From positions 1 through 32,344 of IMG/VR virus record IMGVR_UViG_3300031857_000829: a DNA stretch of 32,344 nt. One strand, given 5' to 3'. This document shows positions 6,671-12,511 of this stretch, one piece after another. The translations under genes and the position numbers were made by a program. How positions within the stretch are numbered: position 1 is the stretch's first letter; every line of letters starts with the position of its first letter. The notes under the pieces were generated by a model. That model made no database searches and was not told where the DNA came from. It saw only the letters and a program-made list of their open reading frames with translations. This stretch comes from a virus.

Positions 6671-6920
6671 TGTAGTATTAGACTACCATTCCGTTCAGTA
6701 TTACTTTAGAAAATCCGATGTAGAGGCTTATCTCGTTTCATTGGATGATTCATTAGTTAATCAGTATTACAAATCTACGGCAGTACCTTTTGAGGATTGC
6801 ATTGACTTTGAAAACTGGTTTGACTTCGAGCAATTTCAAAAAGACCATCAAGACGCATTTATGTGTCACGTTTACTTAGGGTGGATTTCAGGCAAATTAA
6901 AACATTACAACTATGAATAA
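6642..6920 (+). CDS. Hypothetical acidic protein (92 aa)
   Basis: Starts KWVAVLENDVVLDYHSVQYY inside the end of the HTH gene and overlaps the ERF gene by 8 nt. It is acidic and aromatic-rich (FENWFDFEQFQKDHQ), with no membrane segment. No family is recognised. Its place between a regulator and the annealing protein suggests an early gene. Confidence 0.6.
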   Translation: MKWVAVLENDVVLDYHSVQYYFRKSDVEAYLVSLDDSLVNQYYKSTAVPFEDCIDFENWFDFEQFQKDHQDAFMCHVYLGWISGKLKHYNYE

Positions 6921-7461
6921 ATCAGACTCAATTGCGAATCTTGCAGCGGCTTTGTGCAAGTTCCAAGCCAACATCGGAAAAATTAAAAAGGAAGCAACCA
7001 ATCCATTTTTCAAATCTAAGTATGCGTCATTGGCGAACATTTTAGATGTCATTCAAAAACCATTAGCGGACGCAGGGTTGTCGTTCTGTCAATTACCCGA
7101 TGCAGACTGCTTAACAACCATTCTAATGCACGATAGCGGAGAGTGGATAGAAGCAACCTATTGTATGCCAGTGGTAAAAACTAACGATCCTCAAGCGATG
7201 GGTTCTGCTATCACCTACGCTCGTAGATATGCACTCGGTTCTATTCTTGGATTAAACATTGACGAAGACGATGACGGAGAAAAGGCAATGCAACGTAATA
7301 AGGTAGAAGCAAAACCACAAGAGAAACCATTCATAAATCCTGCAATGGTGCAATGGGAGAAAGCGGTTGAGCATATTAAAGGTGGTGGAGCGATTGATGA
7401 CATACTAAAGAAGTATCAACTCAAGCCCGAACACTTGACGATTTTAAAGGCGGTTAAATGA
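6913..7461 (+). CDS. erf: ERF-family single-strand annealing protein
   Basis: The N-terminal ~120 residues carry ERF-family hallmarks: IANLAAALCKFQANIGKIKK, then NPFFKSKYASLANILDVIQK, LMHDSGEWIE and AMGSAITYARRYALGSILGL. ERF proteins form rings on single-stranded DNA and anneal complementary strands in phage recombination. A charged linker follows (DEDDDGEKAMQRNKVEA), then a short C-terminal helical part. The next gene encodes a YqaJ exonuclease, the usual partner that makes the 3' overhangs. Both lie in the operon started at 6424. Confidence 0.88.
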   Translation: MNKSDSIANLAAALCKFQANIGKIKKEATNPFFKSKYASLANILDVIQKPLADAGLSFCQLPDADCLTTILMHDSGEWIEATYCMPVVKTNDPQAMGSAITYARRYALGSILGLNIDEDDDGEKAMQRNKVEAKPQEKPFINPAMVQWEKAVEHIKGGGAIDDILKKYQLKPEHLTILKAVK

Positions 7462-7478
7462 ATGATTGACGAAGGAAT

Positions 7479-8108
7479 ATGATATCTACAAACTTAACAG
7501 AAGAAGCGTGGTTGCAATTACGGCAGTCACGCTTTACAGGCAGCGAGATTTATAAACTGATGGGTAAGCCTCGTAATAAATCGGAGTATCTAAGTGAAAC
7601 GGCTAAATCCTACGTTTATGAAAAGGCAGGTGTTATTCTTACAGGCATCCAACCCGAAATATTTGGTAGAGCATTGGAATGGGGTAAAACTTACGAGCGT
7701 CAAGCCTTTGATACTTTCACATCTCAAGACTTCAAAGAGTACACATACTACGGAGGTGAAACATTCACGTTTATAGAGTTCAACGAAATAAGCGGATTTT
7801 CTCCCGATGGATTAGGTGAGGATTCTATAATAGAAATTAAATGCCCATTCAATTCTGCGGTTCACCTACGCAACGCCACAATTACAGATGCCGAATCTTT
7901 AAAGGATAACCACCCTGAATATTACTGGCAAATGCAATTTGGGATGCTATGTACACAAACCGAATACGGAATCTTTGTTTCTTACGACCCTCGTATGCCC
8001 GAATCTCATCAACTATTTACTTCGGTTATTGAGTTGGAAGATATCCGAGAGGAAGTAGAAGAGAAACTATACCACGCAGGATTGATGTTAAATAGTATCA
8101 TTCACTAA
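7479..8108 (+). CDS. YqaJ-like viral exonuclease (lambda Exo-type recombination nuclease)
   Basis: The 209-aa protein has YqaJ/PD-(D/E)XK motifs: LRQSRFTGSEIYKLMG near 14-29, GRALEWGKTYE near 63-73, the acidic pair FSPDG at 107-111 and EIKCP at 119-123, and YYWQMQFGML at 148-157. It should be a 5'-3' double-strand exonuclease that prepares single strands for the ERF protein encoded just upstream. It is shorter than many YqaJ proteins but has the full catalytic core. It ends the first early operon; a promoter lies directly downstream. Confidence 0.88.
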   Translation: MISTNLTEEAWLQLRQSRFTGSEIYKLMGKPRNKSEYLSETAKSYVYEKAGVILTGIQPEIFGRALEWGKTYERQAFDTFTSQDFKEYTYYGGETFTFIEFNEISGFSPDGLGEDSIIEIKCPFNSAVHLRNATITDAESLKDNHPEYYWQMQFGMLCTQTEYGIFVSYDPRMPESHQLFTSVIELEDIREEVEEKLYHAGLMLNSIIH

Positions 8109-8156
8109 GGAAATCGTTCGTTTACTAAAAAAAGTAAATAAAAGTGAAAATATTTC

Positions 8157-8186
8157 TTGCACTATTGAAAGTTAGTAGTATATTTG
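8157..8186 (+). promoter_or_regulatory. Bacteroidota-type promoter with almost no leader
   Basis: TTG at 8157-8159, a 19-nt spacer and TATATTTG at 8179-8186 match the consensus closely. The next start codon (ATG 8191) follows only 4 nt after the -7 element, so the transcript is probably leaderless. It would drive the accessory operon. Confidence 0.8.
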
Positions 8187-8190
8187 AATC

Positions 8191-8418
8191 ATGGAAACAA
8201 CACTTAAACTATTATGCACAGAGCAGGAAGCTCATGCGTTGTTGGAATTACTACCAACGGATGAATTTATTAAAATGGTAAAGAACGATCCTGAATGGGG
8301 GTTTGCTGGGTCGGGTGAATTGTATGTGGTGTATATAAATAACCAATACAACTATTATTCCGCATCCCTATTATTTAGGTTGGGTATTGATTTGGGTAAA
8401 AAGATTGCTAATAAGTAA
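8191..8418 (+). CDS. Hypothetical protein (75 aa), first gene of the accessory operon
   Basis: Starts ETTLKLLCTEQEAHALLELL. It has a helical N-terminus, an aromatic middle (YVVYINNQYNYYSASLLF) and a basic end (GKKIANK). No family is recognised. It lies at the predicted transcription start of the strong promoter at 8157-8186, so it should be abundantly expressed early, possibly from a leaderless message. Confidence 0.65.
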   Translation: METTLKLLCTEQEAHALLELLPTDEFIKMVKNDPEWGFAGSGELYVVYINNQYNYYSASLLFRLGIDLGKKIANK

Positions 8419-8428
8419 AATATTGATT

Positions 8429-8647
8429 ATGTTACCAATAGAATTTTTAATACTATATCCTATGAGCATCCCAGTAGCATTTTTATTGCACAAGTTGTGG
8501 GCGAAGTTGACAAGAAAAAGAGTGGTAGATATGCCCGAGGCGGAACCATACAAGTTTGAATATGACAAGCCCATTAAGAGTTTTAATCAAGTAACCAAAC
8601 ATTGGAAGCAAGAAACCAAACGCATGTACAGAGGGGGGCAGTTATGA
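8429..8647 (+). CDS. Small single-pass membrane protein (72 aa)
   Basis: From ATG 8429 the protein starts with a hydrophobic segment (LPIEFLILYPMSIPVAFLLH) followed by a positive cluster (KLWAKLTRKR), predicting one membrane span with a cytoplasmic C-terminal domain. That domain is polar and charged. An upstream in-frame TTG at 8387 would overlap the previous gene and add residues before the span; ATG 11 nt after the previous stop is more natural. A purine-rich AGAGGGGGG lies near its end, before the next start. Function is unknown. Confidence 0.6.
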   Translation: MLPIEFLILYPMSIPVAFLLHKLWAKLTRKRVVDMPEAEPYKFEYDKPIKSFNQVTKHWKQETKRMYRGGQL

Positions 8648-9084
8648 GCAAACAAGAAATAATTGATTGGTTAATGTCCGAATTTTCAAATCTTACTGAA
8701 TTTAAAAAATATGAATTATCATATTACCGATGTTGTATAGAGCAAAATAAAAATTTAAATGAATCTATAAATCTTGCATGGAAAGAGGCTGAAGAATATT
8801 TTTTAGACAAGATAAATCAAATATATAAACAAGAAGAAGAAAAAAAGGTTTGGCATAAATATGACGAAAATATTGAATGGAGTCAATTTGTTAATTTAGT
8901 AACTGAAAAATTACAATATCAATTTAAATCAAATTTAAGTGATTTTAGAATTAATGCAGAATGCGATAAACATACTTTTGAAGACACTTTGGAAATATAT
9001 AAACGGGAATTAAAATTATATATGGAAACGGGATTGACAACCATTTATAAAATTGATGAAAGAAAAATAAATTTAAACAAATGA
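8644..9084 (+). CDS. Hypothetical protein with unusually AT-rich codons (146 aa)
   Basis: Starts at ATG 8644 (SKQEIIDWLMSEFSNLTEFK) through an ATGA overlap, preceded by a G-rich GAGGGGGG. An earlier in-frame TTG at 8602 is rejected. The protein is mostly helical and highly charged (EEKKVWHKYDENIEWSQFVN), with no membrane segment. Its codons are dominated by AAA, ATA, TTA and AAT and its runs of A and T are visibly richer than in the neighbouring genes, suggesting recent acquisition. No family is recognised. Confidence 0.65.
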   Translation: MSKQEIIDWLMSEFSNLTEFKKYELSYYRCCIEQNKNLNESINLAWKEAEEYFLDKINQIYKQEEEKKVWHKYDENIEWSQFVNLVTEKLQYQFKSNLSDFRINAECDKHTFEDTLEIYKRELKLYMETGLTTIYKIDERKINLNK

Positions 9085-9599
9085 GCAACAATAAACAACA
9101 AACGGCAGTGGAGTGGTTCTCCAATAAAACATGGAGGCTTAAAGTTCAATTAGAAAATAAAGAAATTACCATAGGCGAATATGGGGTTACTTATGTTGAA
9201 TTATTTGAACAAGCCAAAGAAATGGAGAAAGAGCAGAACAAAATAACTGAAAACACTTCGGATGGTTATCACACTTTTAAAGAATTATATGATATTAGAA
9301 AAGCATATAACGTGGCGTTATTTAACGAGTGGGGTCGTAAAGGTTTAATACCAAATCCCAATGGTAGTTATCATCACAAGTACTATGTGCATAAATCTTG
9401 GAAGCACCACGATGGTGAGTTGTGTTTTGGTGGGGGATGGTTTATCGTAGTTGCCGTTTTGCCAACGGGTCAAATAAGCAATCATTACAAAGCAGAAGAT
9501 TGGGACTTATTCAAAATCCCCGAAACCGAAAAAGCCTTATTCCCATTTGATGGGCATAGTACCGAAGATGTTATTGAACGCCTATTATCAATAAAATAA
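9081..9599 (+). CDS. Conserved phage protein with N-terminal EWF domain and C-terminal GELCFGGGWF region
   Basis: The N-terminus (QQTAVEWFSNKTWRL, then ELFEQAKEMEKEQNK) resembles the small proteins at 15046 and 19918. It is fused to a ~100-residue domain with YHTFKELYDIRKAYNVALFN, HKSWKHHDGELCFGGGWFIV and a C-terminal FDGHSTEDVIERLL. This second part is a widely distributed phage protein of unknown function. It starts by ATGA overlap. The fusion suggests that the EWF domain acts as a docking or regulatory module for different partners. Confidence 0.7.
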   Translation: MSNNKQQTAVEWFSNKTWRLKVQLENKEITIGEYGVTYVELFEQAKEMEKEQNKITENTSDGYHTFKELYDIRKAYNVALFNEWGRKGLIPNPNGSYHHKYYVHKSWKHHDGELCFGGGWFIVVAVLPTGQISNHYKAEDWDLFKIPETEKALFPFDGHSTEDVIERLLSIK

Positions 9600-9603
9600 A
9601 GTT

Positions 9604-9993
9604 ATGCAAGCGAATCAATTAAGAATTGGGAATTGGGTTATGATTGACCCACATAATTTCCCTCAACAAGTATGCGATGTTATGTGCGATTGTGTTAACA
9701 CGGAGAATGTTCAAGGAGCGCATTATGGCTTAATGGATGCAATCCCACTTACCGAAGAATGGTTGTTGAAGTTTGGGTTTACAAGGCACCACGATGATTA
9801 TTATAATGACATTATATTTATAAAAAATGTTGTAAATAATTACGAATTTGAATGGGGCGTTTATCCAATCACACTAAATTCAGGTGTTCAAATAAATAAT
9901 AGAACGTTACTAAAACACGTCCACCAACTACAAAACCTGTACTTTGCATTAACGGGAGAGGAGTTAACATACGGAGGTAACAATGAGCAATAA
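9604..9993 (+). CDS. Conserved Bacteroidota phage protein (LRIGNWV...LQNLYFALTGEEL family)
   Basis: The N-terminus LRIGNWVMID, the central IPLTEEWLLKFGF and the C-terminal HVHQLQNLYFALTGEEL are hallmarks of a small protein very common in phages and prophages of Bacteroidota. No function is known to me. The N-terminal part looks like a small beta barrel. It follows the preceding gene after 4 nt and overlaps the next by 11 nt, with that gene's Shine-Dalgarno lying inside its last codons. Confidence 0.7.
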   Translation: MQANQLRIGNWVMIDPHNFPQQVCDVMCDCVNTENVQGAHYGLMDAIPLTEEWLLKFGFTRHHDDYYNDIIFIKNVVNNYEFEWGVYPITLNSGVQINNRTLLKHVHQLQNLYFALTGEELTYGGNNEQ

Positions 9994-10216
9994 TAAAAAA
10001 CAAAAACGAACTTTTGAAATTAAAATGATTGTAACGGTTTCGACAGAAAGGGCGATTGATGCAATGATAGAAATGAAGTATGACATTTTAAGTGGTAAGG
10101 CACAAAGAGAAATGTATCAAGAAGATGGATGTGATAAAGTAATAATGACTTTTACGGAGGTAACAAATGAAACTATATACAGAAGAACAAGTAAGAAAAG
10201 CCATAAAAATGGCTGA
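9983..10216 (+). CDS. Hypothetical protein (77 aa)
   Basis: A strong GGAGGT (9973-9978) precedes ATG 9983. The protein begins SNNKKQKRTFEIKMIVTVST and ends basic (RRTSKKSHKNG); the middle is helical (ERAIDAMIEMKYDILSGKA). No family is recognised. Its last 50 nt overlap the next gene, whose own Shine-Dalgarno site lies within it. First of the run of five SD-led genes. Confidence 0.6.
   Translation: MSNNKKQKRTFEIKMIVTVSTERAIDAMIEMKYDILSGKAQREMYQEDGCDKVIMTFTEVTNETIYRRTSKKSHKNG
10156..10194 (+). repeat. Direct repeat, copy 1, spanning SD and start codon
   Basis: A 39-nt segment containing GGAGGTAACAAATG and the first codons of the 86-aa gene; it recurs at 10413-10451 with one mismatch. It marks the tandem gene duplication. 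Confidence 0.85.
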
Positions 10217-10427
10217 CAAGTATCACTATCTTTTAGATTCTGAAGAATCTGAGATTGTAAACATTTTAGAATCTATCGAACTACCAAGTGATGAGGAGAT
10301 ATGGGAAGAAGGTAAATTGGTATTTAGTGAAAAAGGTAAAACTATTTATACTCATTACAATACAGTTCCAAGCTGGAGTGATGGAGCAAAATGGATGAGA
10401 GATAAAATACAAGGAGGTAACAAATGA
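10167..10427 (+). CDS. Hypothetical protein, tandem duplicate A (86 aa)
   Basis: Starts KLYTEEQVRKAIKMADKYHY, contains IELPSDEEIWEEG and ends GAKWMRDKIQGGNK. The same beginning, IELPSDE core and ending occur in the next gene, so the two are paralogues. Small proteins with a KLYTEEQV start and GAKWMRDKI end recur in Bacteroidota phages; the function is unknown. GGAGG lies 6 nt before the ATG. The middle parts differ in length and sequence, showing divergence after duplication. Confidence 0.7.
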   Translation: MKLYTEEQVRKAIKMADKYHYLLDSEESEIVNILESIELPSDEEIWEEGKLVFSEKGKTIYTHYNTVPSWSDGAKWMRDKIQGGNK

Positions 10428-10451
10428 AACTATACACAGAAGAACAAGTAA
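10413..10451 (+). repeat. Direct repeat, copy 2, spanning SD and start codon
   Basis: Second copy of the 39-nt segment found at 10156-10194, with one T-to-C difference. It covers the Shine-Dalgarno, the start and nine codons of the 70-aa duplicate. Confidence 0.85.
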
Positions 10452-10636
10452 AGGATATGTTAAATGGTTATGGTAACTTTGAGGATATCACCCCCATCGA
10501 ACTCCCAAGTGATGAAGATATATATAATGAAGCACAAAGCAAAAAAGACAACATAAAAAAACTACCATTCGATAGTGCTTCATTTCAATTTGGTGCAATG
10601 TGGTTAAAAGACAAAATACAAGGAGGTAACAAATGA
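10424..10636 (+). CDS. Hypothetical protein, tandem duplicate B (70 aa)
   Basis: Shares KLYTEEQV at the N-terminus, IELPSDEDI near residue 26 and GAMWLKDKIQGGNK at the C-terminus with the preceding gene, but is 16 residues shorter in the middle. It starts by ATGA overlap with its paralogue, with GGAGG (10413-10417) 6 nt upstream. Its final codons (QGGNK) again encode the Shine-Dalgarno of the next gene, so the duplicated unit carried its own translation signal. Confidence 0.7.
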   Translation: MKLYTEEQVKDMLNGYGNFEDITPIELPSDEDIYNEAQSKKDNIKKLPFDSASFQFGAMWLKDKIQGGNK

Positions 10637-10884
10637 TAATCTACCACCACAAATCAATTGTAAATGGAGTAGAAGTATTCCGAGTTTGGAAGAATGGGGA
10701 TTTAGTAGGCGAATTTAAAACAGAACACGAAGCGGAGGCATTGTATCACTACCTATTAGCAACACAAACAGAACACTTTAAACAGGCTATTTTGGAATCA
10801 TATACACAAGGTAGAATATCTATGTTGAAACAGAATAGTCTATTAGCAGAAGAATTTTGGAATAAAACATATGAAAACAGATAG
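10633..10884 (+). CDS. Hypothetical protein (83 aa)
   Basis: Starts IIYHHKSIVNGVEVFRVWKN after GGAGG at 10622-10626 and an ATGA overlap. It has a beta-rich N-terminus (VFRVWKNGDLVGEFKTEHEA) and a helical second half. No family is recognised. It overlaps the following HTH gene by 14 nt and ends in TAG. Confidence 0.6.
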   Translation: MIIYHHKSIVNGVEVFRVWKNGDLVGEFKTEHEAEALYHYLLATQTEHFKQAILESYTQGRISMLKQNSLLAEEFWNKTYENR

Positions 10885-11071
10885 TCAAAATAAAAAGTTA
10901 TTAGAACACTTGAAAGTGAATCTAACTATCAATCCAATGGAAGCCTGGAATCGCTATGGCATCTATCGTTTATCCGCACGAATACACGATTTAAGGCATA
11001 AGTATAATTGTATTATAACCACAGATGACAGAGAAGGTTATGCAGTTTATACTTTTGGAGGTCAACTATGA
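10871..11071 (+). CDS. Helix-turn-helix protein (HTH_39-like, 66 aa)
   Basis: The sequence KKLLEHLKVNLTINPMEAWN followed by YGIYRLSARIHDLRHKYN fits the phage HTH_39-like pattern: a first helix, a turn with a 'xxPxEAW' segment and a recognition helix beginning RLSARIHDLR. It ends with a small beta hairpin (GYAVYTFGG), making a minimal winged helix. It probably binds DNA, and could regulate the accessory or replication genes downstream. Unlike the other members of its block it lacks a strong SD of its own. Confidence 0.75.
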   Translation: MKTDSQNKKLLEHLKVNLTINPMEAWNRYGIYRLSARIHDLRHKYNCIITTDDREGYAVYTFGGQL

Positions 11072-11442
11072 GATGGAGTAAGCAAGATTTAGAAAAATTA
11101 AAGCAACTATACCCCGTAACGATAAACAAAGATTTAGTACCAGTGTTTAATAGAAATTTAACAGCAATACGGACTAAGGCTTACGAATTAGGCATACAGA
11201 AAACAAAGGAAACAATCAGCAACATTTGTAAACGTGCAAATACCGGTCAGTTCAAAAAGGGAGTACCATCTTGGAATAAAGGCACTAAAGGACTGATGGA
11301 TTTTAACACGCCTACACGCTTTAAAAAAGGAATGATACCACACAACAAGTTGCCTGATGATTTACGAGAGATTACCAAACAATTGTCACGATTAAAAAAG
11401 AACATTAAAGAAAGGGAGAAACGCTATGCAAATAACAAATGA
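11068..11442 (+). CDS. DNA-binding protein with Myb/SANT-like N-terminus and GQFKKGxxxWNKG repeats
   Basis: The N-terminus (RWSKQDLEKLKQLYPVTINK, NRNLTAIRTKAYELG) resembles a Myb/SANT-like homeodomain. It is followed by two short repeats, TGQFKKGVPSWNKG and TRFKKGMIPHNK, like the NUMOD-type DNA-contacting motifs beside homing endonucleases, and then a basic helix. No nuclease active site is seen, so it is probably a DNA-binding accessory or a nuclease remnant. GGAGG lies at 11057-11061. Its last 17 nt overlap a truncated DNA methyltransferase. Confidence 0.65.
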   Translation: MRWSKQDLEKLKQLYPVTINKDLVPVFNRNLTAIRTKAYELGIQKTKETISNICKRANTGQFKKGVPSWNKGTKGLMDFNTPTRFKKGMIPHNKLPDDLREITKQLSRLKKNIKEREKRYANNK

Positions 11443-11605
11443 AGATAATATGGAGTTAATGGCTCGTTATCCTGACAAGTATTTTGAATTGGCTATTGTT
11501 GACCCGCCTTATGGAATTGACGCAGATATCAAAAATAGTGGGGCAAATAGTGCGTCTCATTTGAAAAATAGCAAGGCAAAAATTAAAACATACAAAACAG
11601 GATGA
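11426..11605 (+). pseudogene. Truncated DNA methyltransferase (59 aa, keeps the DPPYGI motif)
   Basis: ATG 11426 opens a 59-codon frame starting QITNEDNMELMARYPDKYFE. Residues ~21-31 (ELAIVDPPYGI) are the catalytic DPPY motif of N6-adenine or N4-cytosine DNA methyltransferases, with the normal spacing from the N-terminus. After residue ~34 the sequence becomes a lysine-, asparagine- and serine-rich tail and stops at TGA 11603-11605. The rest of the catalytic domain and the SAM-binding motif expected downstream in this class are missing. It is best read as a deletion remnant; a catalytically active 59-aa protein is not credible. Confidence 0.8.
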
Positions 11606-11629
11606 TCAGAAACAATTAAAACTACTATA

Positions 11630-11839
11630 ATGCCACGCAACAAAATTGAGGATTTACGCAACCATCTATTTGAAACGATAGAGTTACTCAAGGAAAAAGA
11701 AATAGATGTAAACACCGCTAAGGCTATTAGCGAAGTTGCACAGGTCATTGTAAATACTGCAAAGGTTGAAATTCAGTTTATCAATCGTGCTAATAGCAAT
11801 GAAGAAATAGGATTTATTAAGTTGGAAAATAAGAAATAA
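11630..11839 (+). CDS. Conserved small phage protein (69 aa)
   Basis: A helical protein, PRNKIEDLRNHLFETIELLK followed by NTAKAISEVAQVIVNTAKVE. The pattern DLRNHLFxTIExL...AKAISEVAQVIVNTAKVE is recognisable from many Bacteroidota phages, usually just upstream of replication genes. Function is unknown. It starts after an A/T-rich stretch and its last codons contain the -33 element of the next promoter. Confidence 0.7.
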   Translation: MPRNKIEDLRNHLFETIELLKEKEIDVNTAKAISEVAQVIVNTAKVEIQFINRANSNEEIGFIKLENKK

Positions 11840-11852
11840 ATACCTATATTTG
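11822..11852 (+). promoter_or_regulatory. Bacteroidota-type promoter for the leader and replication genes
   Basis: TTG at 11822-11824, a 20-nt spacer and TATATTTG at 11845-11852 fit the consensus. The -33 element lies in the end of the preceding gene. Unlike the other promoters here, it has a leader of about 95 nt before the next gene. Confidence 0.75.
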
Positions 11853-11952
11853 AATCGTTAACTGGATTGTAAGAGAATCCTAAAGTTAAAAAGATATTTG
11901 CCCGTTGGGTTTGCGTGTACTCTTACTACCGCAAATCTGATGGGCTTTTTTT
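11853..11952 (+). ncRNA. Structured leader RNA ending in an intrinsic terminator (attenuator candidate)
   Basis: Between the promoter and ATG 11953 two hairpins can be drawn. The first pairs TTAACT (11858-11863) and GGATT (11864-11868) with AATCC (11876-11880) and AGTTAA (11884-11889), leaving a 3-nt bulge. The second is the terminator stem at 11900-11945. A transcript stopping there would be a discrete ~90-nt RNA; read-through would express the replication genes. I see no obvious antiterminator by eye, so the switch mechanism is open. It could be an attenuator, a small RNA, or a replication-associated RNA. Confidence 0.6.
11900..11952 (+). terminator. Intrinsic terminator abutting the DUF6291 gene start codon
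   Basis: Arms 11900-11915 and 11930-11945 can form 16 continuous pairs (four of them G-U) around a 14-nt loop, followed by seven Ts (11946-11952). The next base is the A of ATG 11953, so the hairpin also covers the region where a ribosome would bind. Confidence 0.85.
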
Positions 11953-12510
11953 ATGGCAGAAAATAAAAAATCATTTATACTTTACACAGACCAAAGTGGA
12001 GTATTTAACCAATTGCCAGATGAAATGGCAGGTAAATTAATTAAGCATATATTCGCTTATGTGAACGATGAGAATCCTATCACCGAGGATTTGATTATTA
12101 ATATTGCATTTGAACCAATCAAGCAATCTTTAAAAAGAGATTTGCAAAGGTGGAATGATTATATTGTAAAACAATCACTTAATGGTAAAAAAGGTGGTAG
12201 ACCATCAAAAGCCAACGAAACCCAAAAAACCCAAGCCTTTTTAGAAAAACCCAAAAAAGCTGATAGTGTAAGTGTAAGTGATAGTGTTAATGATAATGTA
12301 AAGAAGTTTATTAAGCCAACAGAAAACGACATTAGGGCTTACATGATAGAACAAGGTATGCAAGATGAATCAACTCGTTTCTACAACTACTACGAAGCCA
12401 ATGGATGGAAAGTAGGACGCAACCCAATGAAGAATTGGAAAGCAGCCGTTATAACTTGGAAGAAAAACCAACCACAACAACAACCAGTTTTAAACTATAA
12501 ACAATTTTAA
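11953..12510 (+). CDS. DUF6291-like replication-module protein
   Basis: The N-terminal ~90 residues (KSFILYTDQSGVFNQLPDEM, GKLIKHIFAYVNDENP, FEPIKQSLKRDLQRWNDY) match the DUF6291 pattern seen upstream of phage helicase genes. A linker follows that is encoded by a micro-repeat (SVSVSDSVNDNV). The C-terminal part (ENDIRAYMIEQG, FYNYYEANGWKVGRNPMKNW) is the short module also found at the ends of phage replisome-organiser-like proteins. It probably helps to load the DnaB helicase encoded next. Expression must pass an intrinsic terminator that touches its ATG. The role is inferred from position and domain pattern. Confidence 0.75.
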   Translation: MAENKKSFILYTDQSGVFNQLPDEMAGKLIKHIFAYVNDENPITEDLIINIAFEPIKQSLKRDLQRWNDYIVKQSLNGKKGGRPSKANETQKTQAFLEKPKKADSVSVSDSVNDNVKKFIKPTENDIRAYMIEQGMQDESTRFYNYYEANGWKVGRNPMKNWKAAVITWKKNQPQQQPVLNYKQF

Positions 12511-12511
12511 A

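Noticed and set aside
8387-8428. TTG start for the single-pass membrane protein
   Set aside because: It lies inside the preceding gene; ATG 8429 follows the stop and begins right at the hydrophobic segment.
10156-10451. Direct repeats as the start of a CRISPR array
   Set aside because: There are only two copies about 257 nt apart, and they cover gene starts of paralogues.
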